NCBI GenBank assembly: GCA_964446115.1
Contig: CAYUNE010000034.1
Coordinates: forward strand, 1-64,000
Reading direction: 5' to 3'
DNA length: 64,000 nt
DNA from: CAYUNE01 sp964446115
GTDB taxonomy: Bacteria > Desulfobacterota > Desulfobulbia > Desulfobulbales > Desulfobulbaceae
Of this stretch, positions 16,837 through 25,185 are shown one piece after another. The notes under the pieces were generated by a model that made no database searches, had not been told where the DNA came from, and saw only the letters and a list, made by a program, of their open reading frames with translations. Both the position numbers and the translations under genes were made by a program. How positions within the stretch are numbered: position 1 is the stretch's first letter; every line of letters begins with the position of its first letter.

Positions 16837-16846
16837 TGCCGCCAAA

Positions 16847-16864
16847 GCCGTGAGCGCTCACGGC
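16847..16864. repeat. Perfect 18-base palindrome (GTGAGCGCTCAC core)
   Basis: GCCGTGAGCGCTCACGGC is a perfect palindrome 10 bases after the selenoprotein stop. No T run follows, so it is a weak terminator candidate. It shares its core with the repeats near 15150, 15240 and 36270-36330. Confidence 0.6.
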
Positions 16865-17005
16865 CAAAAGGATTTATACCGCCTGGTTGCAAATCCTGCG
16901 ATCAATGACGCCAGGGGGAAAAGTTACGGCCGCAGGCCCGGCTGATCACTTTCGGGTCAGGCAAGCGTCGCTGCTAAACATGTGCGCTTGCAAGTGATTG
17001 CGGGA

Positions 17006-17374
17006 TTACTTGTTCATGATTCCCGAGTGATTGACCCGCTCCCTGGTCAGTTTGTTGAGGTAGGTGATAATGTTTTCCACAGTGGTGTGGCTGTCGCAGT
17101 CCGGCCGCTGGAGGATGCAGAGATAGTAATTGCCCAGGAGAAAGATGAGCAGATGCTGTCCGGATGACCGTTGGAACTGGCAGTAGAGGCACCGGCTGTT
17201 TCCCATGTCGCGCTGCAGGGACTCGCAGTTCTCGGCAATCATGACCACGGTGGAGACGGTCTCCTCCGGATCCTTGAAGTTATGGGCAACCACGTGGCCG
17301 TCCCGGCGGATAAAGAGATACTGATCAACACCGTCGATATACGAGAGAAACTGAAAATCCTGAAGAGTCGCCAT
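17006..17374 (-). CDS. Small roadblock/LC7-like protein
   Basis: This 122-residue protein begins with MATLQDFQFLSYIDGVDQYL and FIRRDGHVVAHNF, a pattern like the first strands of roadblock/LC7 domains, whose members bind and regulate small GTPases or act in motility. Near the middle it has a CLYCQFQ cysteine pair and a hydrophobic strand HLLIFLLGNYYLCIL. There is no signal peptide. It follows the next minus-strand gene by only five bases, so the two are almost certainly co-transcribed. No GTPase gene is adjacent. The fold assignment is tentative; the coding assignment is good. Confidence 0.6.
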   Translation of the reverse strand: MATLQDFQFLSYIDGVDQYLFIRRDGHVVAHNFKDPEETVSTVVMIAENCESLQRDMGNSRCLYCQFQRSSGQHLLIFLLGNYYLCILQRPDCDSHTTVENIITYLNKLTRERVNHSGIMNK

Positions 17375-17379
17375 GGGTG

Positions 17380-18066
17380 CTAAATGATCCTGGTAATGTC
17401 GAGCCGGTTGAGGAGCCGGGTTCTGAAAGAGTTGATCATATCTGCGGTGCCGATATCGACTTCAATGATCTCCGCCAGCTTGCCGAGGGAGGATCGCGAC
17501 GGTCGGCAGCTCCTCAGCCACTCGTTCACGGCATCGTCGAAGACCACTTCGGCAATGGGACCGATGATCGCCATGAGTTCGTCGCGGATCACCTCCAGGG
17601 GCTGCTTCAGTTCGGGCTGATCGGTGAGCAAGGCTTCCATATCCGTATAGGAGAGGGATTCGCTTTCCCCGGTCCACTGGTCGGCACCTTTGAGCGACGG
17701 CGCGCTTTTGGAAAAAATCTCGCAGTGCAGTCCCTGGGAGTGCAGCGCCTGTCTGATATCGTGCTGCAGACGAACCTGCGTCATCGCCGGATCGTAGAAG
17801 ACATGGAGCCAGCGATGCCGGGCAATGCGGCAGACAAAGAGGGTGATGTTCCGGAAACGGATGAACATCTCCTCAATGTCGCTGAACCGTTCGGATGCAA
17901 TGGCATAATTACGGACAATTTTCTCGGCAATTTCAGTCAGTTGGGAATTTTGCAGGCCGAAATTGCCCTGCACGGTGAGGATTCCCTGGCCCTTTTCGTA
18001 GAGAAAGGCGCCGTTGACCCCCGGAATGGTGCCGGCAAGATCCGGAATACTGTGGCTATCCTTCAT
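17380..18066 (-). CDS. Roadblock-like protein with C-terminal helical domain
   Basis: This 228-residue protein has an N-terminal roadblock/longin-like half (IPGVNGAFLYEKGQGILTVQ, MFIRFRNITLFVCRIARHRW). Its C-terminal half is helical (LEVIRDELMAIIGPIAEVVF, DDAVNEWLRSCRPSRSSLGK), resembling a domain of conserved hypothetical proteins that starts with an IGP motif. It lies five bases upstream of the smaller roadblock-like gene, so the two products may form a heteromer. No enzymatic motif is visible. Function is unknown; a regulatory or scaffold role is only an inference from fold type. Confidence 0.58.
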   Translation of the reverse strand: MKDSHSIPDLAGTIPGVNGAFLYEKGQGILTVQGNFGLQNSQLTEIAEKIVRNYAIASERFSDIEEMFIRFRNITLFVCRIARHRWLHVFYDPAMTQVRLQHDIRQALHSQGLHCEIFSKSAPSLKGADQWTGESESLSYTDMEALLTDQPELKQPLEVIRDELMAIIGPIAEVVFDDAVNEWLRSCRPSRSSLGKLAEIIEVDIGTADMINSFRTRLLNRLDITRII

Positions 18067-18233
18067 TGCTTTCCCCTGCTGAGATCCCTGTCGATCAGGT
18101 GAGGACCGGTTGGCTTCCCGCCTTTTCAGGCCATATACAATTCCATCATCAACAAAACAGCCGCTCCGACGCCCTTCCAGCCGTTATTCTTGCCGACTGT
18201 CCGGCAGTGGCGGGAAAAAAGCGGAGTAGCGCT

Positions 18234-19082
18234 TCAGGTTCTACTGACCACGCAGGTAATAACGATATTTCTCTTGTTGGTACGGCTGAGCTCGTTGCTC
18301 TGCAGACAGATCGGTTGAAAATAGCTCCAGTTCGACGAAATTTCCTCCGTGGGCCAGAGGGTGAAGGAAATTTTCCTCTTTTCACCGGGATCAATGAACA
18401 GGGAAGAGGGGCTGTCGACCGTGAACTGGGTGGCGATGGAATAATAGTTGGGATCCGGCATGACCTGCAGGTGCAGCATCTCGTTACCGCCATTTTTCAC
18501 CACAACAAAATCCTCATGGATCTTCCCGGCCGGAATCCTGCCCAAATTCACCTGCGAACGATCAATCTCCAGTTTCGGGCTGGTGCGCTCGAAGGTGACG
18601 GTAATCTCCACCTTCCTGCCCGTGCGGCGATCCCGCACCGTGAGGCCGGGTCCGTGATAGTCCACCAGGGCTCCCTCGCTTTGCCGCACCGGCAGGACCG
18701 TGACAAGATAGACCTGGGATTCCAGTTCGGAAACCGATAGCGTCTCCCTGAGCCGGGCAACGGGTTCCACCTCCAGGTCGAACCGTTCGCCCTCAGCCTC
18801 GGGATAAACGATGAAGCGCTTGCTGGCCCCGGCTCTGCTGCTCACCTCGCCAAAGGCGATGGTCTGCGGCTGCCAGCCGATAAAAGGTCCTTGCGGCGAG
18901 GATTTCTCCTTGACCATGCGCAGGGCGGATGAGGCATAGAGGGGAGTAAAAAAATCGCAGAAAGCACAGGTGTACCCTCCATTGCTTTCAATCTCGCCTG
19001 CATCGTCATAGCTGTTGCGCCGGCCGCACTCTTCACAGAAAAGAACCACGCCTCCGGCGGCAGCCGATTTTTCACCTTGCAT
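18234..19082 (-). CDS. Hypothetical protein with N-terminal zinc ribbon and Ig-like domains
   Basis: The N-terminus carries two CxxC pairs (LFCEECGRRN and YTCAFCDFF, about residues 15-42) that should bind one zinc ion. After a linker, residues 70-280 are strand-rich and contain FERTSPKLEIDRSQVNLGRI and EDFVVVKNGGNEMLHLQV, patterns of Ig-like or DUF1573-like beta-sandwich domains. There is no signal peptide. The ATG at 19082 is used, since a nominal earlier start overlaps the promoter region. It lies between the roadblock-like pair and the DarP gene. I do not recognise a specific function. Confidence 0.6.
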   Translation of the reverse strand: MQGEKSAAAGGVVLFCEECGRRNSYDDAGEIESNGGYTCAFCDFFTPLYASSALRMVKEKSSPQGPFIGWQPQTIAFGEVSSRAGASKRFIVYPEAEGERFDLEVEPVARLRETLSVSELESQVYLVTVLPVRQSEGALVDYHGPGLTVRDRRTGRKVEITVTFERTSPKLEIDRSQVNLGRIPAGKIHEDFVVVKNGGNEMLHLQVMPDPNYYSIATQFTVDSPSSLFIDPGEKRKISFTLWPTEEISSNWSYFQPICLQSNELSRTNKRNIVITCVVSRT

Positions 19083-19140
19083 ACATTCGCATGTTTCCCG
19101 GTTTTGTCGTTTTCCAGCCTCTGACCGTCCGTGTATCAAA

Positions 19141-19146
19141 ATTATA
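19141..19146 (-). promoter_or_regulatory. -10 box for the zinc-ribbon gene
   Basis: On minus, a perfect TATAAT lies just downstream of the darP stop, with only a weak -35 (TTCATG-like) 18 bases upstream. The expected transcript start falls near 19133, favouring the ATG at 19082. Confidence 0.4.
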
Positions 19147-19184
19147 GCACAGGAAACTTCAGATCATGAAATTATCTTGTCTTT

Positions 19185-19757
19185 TTAGGCATTAGGTTTC
19201 TCCTGCGCACCAATTTCTTCTCGGTCAAAACGCTGCTGTTCTTTAGCTCCGCGAAGAAGCCTGAACAGCTCCCGGGCATGCTTCCGCCGTCGGGACCGGG
19301 CAAACAGCCAGGTTAATTTTTTTACATTTTCCAGATCCACCTTCGGCAAAAGGCGACGCGTCTCCTCAAGGGAGTCACCGGACCAGTCCGCCTCCCAGTC
19401 GATTCCCCGCCGGGCACACTCTTCGTGGCGCTTGACCGCCTCGTCAAGCAGGCGGTTTCGCAGGTATTCGAGCTCATGAAACTCCCTTTTGGCCCGATGG
19501 GCGGTTCCACGGACCGTATCCACATGGTGGAGAAGTTTACCGATCTCCTCTTCGTCAAGGAGCTTGACCACATATTTAATCTGCCGCTGCCGCGCCCCGC
19601 CCTTGAGAGATCGGCCGGCGAGCAATTCCCGGCGGATTGAATCGCTCACCGGCAGGGCTGCGATCTCGGCTCCGGAAAACAGAAGCAAATCAGCCACCAT
19701 TTTCCGCAATCTCTTGAGGCGACGCTTTTTCTCCGACCTGCTGATCGTGTTTTTCAT
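19185..19757 (-). CDS. Ribosome-associated protein DarP/YjgA (DUF615)
   Basis: This 190-residue, highly charged, helical protein matches the DUF615 family, called YjgA or DarP in E. coli, which binds late 50S ribosomal precursors and aids their maturation. Diagnostic segments are SRSEKKRRLKRLRKMVADLL, LAGRSLKGGARQRQIKYVVK and LLRDVD-type spacing replaced here by LLHHVDTVRGTAHRAKREFH. Length is close to the family norm. Its start at 19757 is 27 bases from the divergent promoter of the iron alcohol dehydrogenase. No partner genes are adjacent. Confidence 0.82.
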   Translation of the reverse strand: MKNTISRSEKKRRLKRLRKMVADLLLFSGAEIAALPVSDSIRRELLAGRSLKGGARQRQIKYVVKLLDEEEIGKLLHHVDTVRGTAHRAKREFHELEYLRNRLLDEAVKRHEECARRGIDWEADWSGDSLEETRRLLPKVDLENVKKLTWLFARSRRRKHARELFRLLRGAKEQQRFDREEIGAQEKPNA

Positions 19758-19783
19758 AAAAAGAACAACTCCACTATTTTTCT

Positions 19784-19815
19784 TTGACTTTCAACCGGGC
19801 GAGCAGCTATATAAT
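19784..19815 (+). promoter_or_regulatory. Sigma70-type promoter for iron alcohol dehydrogenase
   Basis: TTGACT (19784-19789) is followed after 18 bases by TATATA (19808-19813), overlapping TATAAT at 19810-19815. It lies about 45 bases before the ATG at 19856, which supports that start over the upstream in-frame codon at 19784. Confidence 0.6.
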
Positions 19816-19855
19816 CCCCCAGGACAGAAGAAGAAACGTCAACCCCGGAGAAAAC

Positions 19856-21034
19856 ATGCAGACCATTATCCCCTTTTCCATCAATCAGCCCACCCGGATC
19901 CATTTCGGCATCGACAGCATCAACCGACTCGGTGAACTGGTGCGGGAGTTCGGCTGTAACAAACCGCTCCTGGTCATGGACCCCGGCCTTGTGCAGGCGG
20001 GCCTGGACAAATTCCTGACCGCCCCCCTGAACGAAAAATCCATCGATCATGTCATCTATGACGAAATCGATCCGGAACCCGGCCTGCGCCTTGCGGACCG
20101 GGGCACCGAAATCGCCCGCGAACAGGGCTGCGATCTGGTCATCGGGGCCGGCGGCGGATCGGCCATGGATGTCGCCAAGGCCATCGCCATATTGCTGACC
20201 AACGGCGGAAAGGCCGTTGATTATCTCGGGCTGGGAAAAATCGGCAAACCAGGGGTGCCGAAGATCATGATCCCCACCTCGGCGGGTACCGGTGCGGAGG
20301 TTACCTTCACTGCAGTCTTTCTCAACGAGGAGACCGGTTCCAAGGGCGGCATGAACGGCGATCCGCTCTATCCCGAAGCCGCGATTCTTGATCCATCCCT
20401 CACCGTCAGCCTGCCGCCGCCGGTGACGGCCGCCACCGGCATCGACGCGCTCACCCATGCCCTTGAGGCATACACCTCGATCCAGGCCCATCCGATATCG
20501 GAGATCTATTCGCTCAAGGCGATCGAGCTCATCAACACCCACCTGCCCCGCGCCTACGCGGACGGCAGAAACCTCGAAGCCAGGAGCAACATGTTGCTGG
20601 CAAGCCTGCTGGCTGGAAAGGCTCTTGCCATGGCCGGCGTCGGCCTGGTCCATGCCATGGCCTATCCCCTGGGGGGGATGTTCGGCATCGGTCACGGCCT
20701 GGCCAACGCGGTACTGCTGCCCTATGTGATCGAATTCAACCTGATCGGCAACCTGGAAAAGCACGCCGTTCTGGCCCGGATCCTCGGCTGCGACACCGGC
20801 GGCCTGGCCCCTCTGGACGCGGCCTGGTTGACGGTTGAGGCCTTACACGGCCTTAACCGCTGTCTCAATATCCCCGCCACTCTGGCGGAGCTGGATATCC
20901 CGCAAGAAAAAATTCCGGAAATGGCCGACATTGCCCTCACCGTGGCCCGGCCGGTGGAAAACAATCCACGAATTCCCAGCCGCGGGGACATTATCGAAAT
21001 CTACAACCACGCCATGAAGGGTCTGCCGGGATAA
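19856..21034 (+). CDS. Iron-containing alcohol dehydrogenase
   Basis: This 392-residue enzyme belongs to the group III, iron-dependent alcohol dehydrogenases (the AdhB/Fe-ADH family), which interconvert primary alcohols and aldehydes with NAD(P)H. The nucleotide motif is LVIGAGGGSAMDVAKAIAIL. Metal-binding residues lie in GIDALTHALEAY, GLVHAMAYPLGG and MFGIGHGLANA. Length is normal for the family. The ATG at 19856 follows a GGAG element and a good promoter. It is a single-gene unit, followed by a convergent coaBC gene. A role in ethanol oxidation or fermentation is likely in an anaerobe, but substrate is not shown by sequence. Confidence 0.93.
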   Translation: MQTIIPFSINQPTRIHFGIDSINRLGELVREFGCNKPLLVMDPGLVQAGLDKFLTAPLNEKSIDHVIYDEIDPEPGLRLADRGTEIAREQGCDLVIGAGGGSAMDVAKAIAILLTNGGKAVDYLGLGKIGKPGVPKIMIPTSAGTGAEVTFTAVFLNEETGSKGGMNGDPLYPEAAILDPSLTVSLPPPVTAATGIDALTHALEAYTSIQAHPISEIYSLKAIELINTHLPRAYADGRNLEARSNMLLASLLAGKALAMAGVGLVHAMAYPLGGMFGIGHGLANAVLLPYVIEFNLIGNLEKHAVLARILGCDTGGLAPLDAAWLTVEALHGLNRCLNIPATLAELDIPQEKIPEMADIALTVARPVENNPRIPSRGDIIEIYNHAMKGLPG

Positions 21035-21130
21035 CCGCCGGGCAGAAAAAAAGATAAGCGCTTTTCAGCTACGAGCTTCATTATACACCGGGTGGCGGGG
21101 GCTGCGGGTGGTTGCCAATAAAGATAAAGC

Positions 21131-22360
21131 TCAACGCCGCTGCATCATGGCGATGACATGGTCCCAGATGGCGTCGGCTGTCTCCTCCTTGCTCATCAGC
21201 TCAAGCTCCGTTGTCCCGTTTTCATCCAGCAGGAAAACCTTGTTGGTGTCCACGTCAAAACCGGTATCCCTGCCGGCGATATCGTTGACGCAGATGAGGT
21301 CGGCATGTTTTTCCCTGAGCTTGCGCGCCCCTTCCTCCAGGTGACAACAGCTTTCGGCGGCAAAACCGACGAGAAACACGGCGTCATCCGATAGCCGCTG
21401 CGCCCATTCGCCCAATTCGGCAAGGATATCACGGGTGGGACTGAGGGCAAGTTCCATGGCGGCGGCGGCTTTTTTCATCTTTTCATCCCGGTATTCCGCC
21501 GGCCGGAAGTCGGCAACCGCGGCTGCCTTGACAATGATGGTCGCCCCTGAGCGGGCCGCCATGACCGCATCATACATCTCTTCTGCCGTCTCCACCGAAA
21601 CCAGGGACACTCCCGGCGGCGGAGCCAGGGTTGTGGGCCCTGAGATCAGCGTCACCCGGGCACCGCGGCGTCCGGCCGTGGCCGCCAGGGCATATCCCAT
21701 CTTGCCGCTTGAGCGGTTGCTGAGATAGCGGGCCGGATCCAGTGGCTCCCGCGTGGGGCCGGCGGTTATCACAATGCGCTGGCCGCGGAGATCATCGCCT
21801 GCAAGGGCGGTGAGGATGGCTTCGCGTACCTCCGCATAGGGAGCCAACCTGCCCGGACCCCGCCGGCCACAGGCGAGTGCGCCTTCGGCGGGTTCGACGA
21901 TACGGTATCCCAGTTCCCGAACCAGACGGAGATTCCGATGGGTGGCGCCATGGGAGAGCATCTTGCTGTTCATGGCCGGACAGAGAACGACCGGTGCCGT
22001 TGTTGCCAGGGCTGTTGCGGTCAACAGGTCGTCGGCCAGGCCGTGGGCCAGCCGAGCCAGGGTATGGGCGGTGAGCGGGGCAATGAGAAAGAGATCGATA
22101 TCCTCGGCCAGGCTGATGTGGCTCATGGGATCGTCTTCGGGGTCGAAAAGATCGGTATGAACCCGATGACCCGACAGGGCGGCGAAGGTGACCGGACCGA
22201 CGAACCTGGTTGCCGATCCGGTCATGATCACCTTCACCCGGGCCTTTTCCTGCACCAGGCTGCTGACCCAACCCGCCACCTTATAGGCGGCGATCCCCCC
22301 GGTGATCCCCATAAGAATGGTCCGCCCCGCCAGACAGGAGCGGCTCACTGAATTTTTCAT
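21131..22360 (-). CDS. coaBC: Bifunctional phosphopantothenoylcysteine decarboxylase / phosphopantothenate-cysteine ligase CoaBC
   Basis: This 409-residue protein catalyses two steps of coenzyme A synthesis. The N-terminal flavin-dependent CoaC domain has TILMGITGGIAAYKVAGWVS, the catalytic histidine region and VVLCPAMNSKML (the PAMN motif), followed by GALACGRRGPGRLA with the active-site cysteine. The C-terminal CoaB domain begins VITAGPTREPLDPARYLSNR and contains SSGKMGYALA and the AAVADFRP segment. The start at 22360 gives the expected N-terminus. A lipoprotein gene lies 92 bases upstream on the same strand. Confidence 0.94.
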   Translation of the reverse strand: MKNSVSRSCLAGRTILMGITGGIAAYKVAGWVSSLVQEKARVKVIMTGSATRFVGPVTFAALSGHRVHTDLFDPEDDPMSHISLAEDIDLFLIAPLTAHTLARLAHGLADDLLTATALATTAPVVLCPAMNSKMLSHGATHRNLRLVRELGYRIVEPAEGALACGRRGPGRLAPYAEVREAILTALAGDDLRGQRIVITAGPTREPLDPARYLSNRSSGKMGYALAATAGRRGARVTLISGPTTLAPPPGVSLVSVETAEEMYDAVMAARSGATIIVKAAAVADFRPAEYRDEKMKKAAAAMELALSPTRDILAELGEWAQRLSDDAVFLVGFAAESCCHLEEGARKLREKHADLICVNDIAGRDTGFDVDTNKVFLLDENGTTELELMSKEETADAIWDHVIAMMQRR

Positions 22361-22452
22361 GGCACAAGGACCCTGAAAAGAGCGATCTCCGGCTCGATTC
22401 AGGGTCGAAATCTGCTGGGCAATAACGGGCGGAGAACCCCCGCCCGGCATTG

Positions 22453-22938
22453 CTATTTGTTCACGGCTTCACCAAAGGGATTCAGGGCCGTGGCAGCGGT
22501 TTTATCCACGGTCACGTAAAGGGTCACCGTGGTCTTGCCCACCTTGCCGTAAGGATCGGACAGCACCATGAGGCAGGTTTTCGACGGCTTGGTAAAGGCG
22601 AGCACCATATTCTCAGAGGTTGCCTCACCCACCAGTTTCCACTTGTTATTCTGCATGGAGCTGATCAAAAAATCCTTGAGCGAAAGAATATCCACCCGGC
22701 CGGCGTATTTGAGAATCCCGCCGTTGAAGGACTCGGTTTTGATCGACATGCTGGCATCCCGGTCCCATTCGAGCTCCGCCGGGATCTCGATATCCCCCAT
22801 GTCATCGGCCAGGTTGGAAACCGGCGGCAAGCCTGCTTCACCCGGGCCCACAGCCTGCTGGGAGACAAAGGGCCTGTTCGTTGCACATCCCGTCAGCATC
22901 ATAAGGGAAAAAACTACCGCCACAAGGAATTTCATCAT
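22453..22938 (-). CDS. Small lipoprotein of unknown function
   Basis: This 161-residue protein starts MMKFLVAVVFSLMMLTGCAT, a signal peptide ending in a lipobox (LTGC). It should be lipid-modified and anchored in the membrane. The mature part contains SMSIKTESFNGGILKYAGRV and LKDFLISSMQNNKWKLVGEA, a mixed alpha/beta pattern seen in conserved lipoproteins of sulfate reducers. The ATG at 22938 has an excellent GGAGAG site six bases upstream. It starts 23 bases after the nitroreductase gene and probably shares its transcript. No function is recognised. Confidence 0.7.
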   Translation of the reverse strand: MMKFLVAVVFSLMMLTGCATNRPFVSQQAVGPGEAGLPPVSNLADDMGDIEIPAELEWDRDASMSIKTESFNGGILKYAGRVDILSLKDFLISSMQNNKWKLVGEATSENMVLAFTKPSKTCLMVLSDPYGKVGKTTVTLYVTVDKTAATALNPFGEAVNK

Positions 22939-22961
22939 CTTCTCTCCTTTCCATGTTCCTG

Positions 22962-23483
22962 TCATTGGGTCCCTCCAAATTCTTTAAGAATAAACTCCGG
23001 CAGTGATTTGCGATGTGACTGCTGGTTCCGGTGCGCCGGATGACCGATGGCGACCACCGCCACCAGTTCGTACCGTTCGGATATATCGAGAATACGGTTG
23101 ACGTTTTCCCGGTTGTTCCTGATCTGCCCCAGCCAGACTCCACCCAGGCCCAAACTTTCTGCGGCAAGCAGCATGTTTTCAATGCAGGCGCCCGCCGACT
23201 GATGATCCTTGGCCATATCATACATGGCATCGCTGTCCAGATAAACGGCGATCAGGACCGGAGCGGCGATAACAATGTGTTTGTACAGGGTTTGCCCGGC
23301 AAGCCGATTTTTGATATCTTTATCATAAACGATCACAAAACGCCACGGCTGATTGTTCTTGCCCGACGGTGCCCGGATACCGGCGGTGATAATGGCGTAA
23401 AGCGCATCGCGGTCAACGGATTCCGGTGTAAATTCCCGTATACTGCGGCGTTTTTTTATCGCTTCCAGAATGATGTTCTGCAT
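22962..23483 (-). CDS. Nitroreductase family protein
   Basis: This 173-residue protein matches the FMN-dependent nitroreductase family: KKRRSIREFTPESVDRDALY at the N-terminus, then AGIRAPSGKNNQPWRFVIVY (FMN contacts) and SLGLGGVWLGQIRNN. It is at the short end of the family. It would use NAD(P)H to reduce nitro compounds or quinones, but no substrate is indicated. It is the first gene of a likely operon with the lipoprotein gene, separated by 23 bases. A divergent tatD-like gene starts 124 bases away. Confidence 0.88.
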   Translation of the reverse strand: MQNIILEAIKKRRSIREFTPESVDRDALYAIITAGIRAPSGKNNQPWRFVIVYDKDIKNRLAGQTLYKHIVIAAPVLIAVYLDSDAMYDMAKDHQSAGACIENMLLAAESLGLGGVWLGQIRNNRENVNRILDISERYELVAVVAIGHPAHRNQQSHRKSLPEFILKEFGGTQ

Positions 23484-23607
23484 TGTATAGTATCCCCGTC
23501 AAAAATCACCAGCAATTTTCAGGGAGAAAAACAGGCACCCTGCCGCAACCGGTTTCAGGTCGCCGCATTCCACCCCTGGCTCCATTTCCATTACCCCTCA
23601 ACATAGC

Positions 23608-24435
23608 ATGAATACAGAGAAAAAAAAGCTGCCGGTACTCAAAAAATCGGTTACCGCCATCGATTCCCACTGTCATCTTGATATGTCGGCCTTTGAGACG
23701 GACCTGCAGGAGGTTCTCCTTCGTGCCCGCAACTGCGGGGTTGCCCTGGTCATCACCATCGGTATCGATGCGCAGAGCTCTAAACGCGCTGTGGAACTTG
23801 CCCGTGATCACGACATGGTGAGGGCCACCATCGGTATCCACCCCCATCATGCACTCTCCTGCAACCGGGCCGCCTGCGACCTTCTTTCCCGTCTCTTTGA
23901 AGACAACCGCGACCTGGTCGTCGGCTACGGTGAAATCGGTCTCGACTATGCCAAGATGTATGCGCCCCGGCAGGTGCAGAAAGAGAGTTTCGCCCTGCAG
24001 CTTGGGGTGGCCAGGGAGCTGGAACTGCCGATCATCGTCCATGACCGGGATGCCCATGACGATACCCTGACCCTGCTCCGGGAAAACGGTCCCTATCCGG
24101 CCGGCGGGGTGATGCACTGCTTCTCCGGAGACCTTGAGCTGGCGGAGGCGGTCATGGATCTGGGCTTTTTTGTCTCCATTCCCGGAATCGTCACCTTTGC
24201 CAAGGCATCCATGCTCCAGGAGGTTGCCAGAAAAATCCCGCTGCAGCGCATGCTGCTTGAAACGGACGGCCCTTTTCTGGCCCCCGTGCCGCAACGCGGA
24301 AAACGTAACGAACCGGCCTTTCTTCTCTATACGGCCAGGGAGATCGCCCGGTTGCGATCGATCTCCCTGGAGGAAGTGGTGTCGGCAACCAGCGCCAATG
24401 CCCGTAGCCTCTTTCACTTGAAAAATCAACCATGA
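23608..24435 (+). CDS. TatD family metal-dependent hydrolase
   Basis: This 275-residue protein is a TatD-type metallohydrolase, related to metal-dependent nucleases. All metal motifs are present: DSHCHLDMSAFETDL, IGIHPHH, GEIGLDYAKMY, IIVHDRDAHDD, MHCFSGDLELA and LLETDGPFLAPVP. It has a short basic N-terminal extension. Its stop codon overlaps the start of the next gene (ATGA), indicating translational coupling. The family acts in DNA-end processing and quality control; here the cytoplasmic location is expected because no signal peptide is present. Confidence 0.92.
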   Translation: MNTEKKKLPVLKKSVTAIDSHCHLDMSAFETDLQEVLLRARNCGVALVITIGIDAQSSKRAVELARDHDMVRATIGIHPHHALSCNRAACDLLSRLFEDNRDLVVGYGEIGLDYAKMYAPRQVQKESFALQLGVARELELPIIVHDRDAHDDTLTLLRENGPYPAGGVMHCFSGDLELAEAVMDLGFFVSIPGIVTFAKASMLQEVARKIPLQRMLLETDGPFLAPVPQRGKRNEPAFLLYTAREIARLRSISLEEVVSATSANARSLFHLKNQP

Positions 24436-25118
24436 TCTGCGACAATCTTCAATATATCCGTGATCGGATAAACCGCACAGCCCGCCGCTGCGGCAGAGAC
24501 CCGGATACCATCCGGCTTGTTGCCGTCTCCAAACGCATGGAGGTGGAAAAAATCCTTCAGGCCGCCGATTGCGGCCAGCTCCTCTTTGGTGAGAACTACC
24601 TGCAGGAGGCACGGGAAAAAATCGCCGCCGTGGACGGAAAGCTGTTGTGGCATTTCATCGGACACCTGCAAAGCAACAAGGCCCGGCAGGCCGCCGGGCT
24701 CTTCGATATGGTCGAAACCGTCGACCGGTTCAAGATCGCCGCCGCCCTCAGCCGGTACAGTCTGGAACTGGGCAAACGGCTGGACATCCTGATCCAGGTG
24801 AACATCGGACGGGAACGAAGCAAGTCGGGCGTTTCGCCGGAAAAGACCGCTGATCTGCTTGCCCAAGTCAACCCCCTTGCCGGTATCAGGGTGCGGGGGC
24901 TGATGACCATGCCGCCCTATACTTCCGATCCGGAGGACTCCAGAAAATTCTTTGCCCGGCTGCGGCGCCTGGCTGAGGAGTTAAGCGCCCGGGGACTGCT
25001 GGGAAGGGAAACCGGGGTCGAGCTGTCCATGGGCATGTCCAGGGACTTTGTCATCGCCATTGAAGAGGGGGCCACCCTGGTGCGGGTGGGCACCGCGATT
25101 TTCGGAGAACGGTCCTGA
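24432..25118 (+). CDS. YggS family pyridoxal phosphate-binding protein (PLPBP)
   Basis: This 228-residue protein belongs to the PLP-homeostasis family (YggS/PROSC). It has the PLP lysine in VAVSKRMEVEKI, LFGENYLQEA, the signature WHFIGHLQSNKA and the phosphate-binding end LSMGMSRDFVIAIEEGATLV. Its start overlaps the TatD gene by four bases, and a UDP-glucose dehydrogenase gene follows 67 bases later. It is not expected to be an enzyme. It buffers cellular PLP. Length and motifs are standard. Confidence 0.94.
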   Translation: MICDNLQYIRDRINRTARRCGRDPDTIRLVAVSKRMEVEKILQAADCGQLLFGENYLQEAREKIAAVDGKLLWHFIGHLQSNKARQAAGLFDMVETVDRFKIAAALSRYSLELGKRLDILIQVNIGRERSKSGVSPEKTADLLAQVNPLAGIRVRGLMTMPPYTSDPEDSRKFFARLRRLAEELSARGLLGRETGVELSMGMSRDFVIAIEEGATLVRVGTAIFGERS

Positions 25119-25185
25119 TCCCGCCTCGATCCGCCCTCCGGAAAGGGAGGCCCGATCCATCCAATATTCCTGAAAGGGAGACGAA

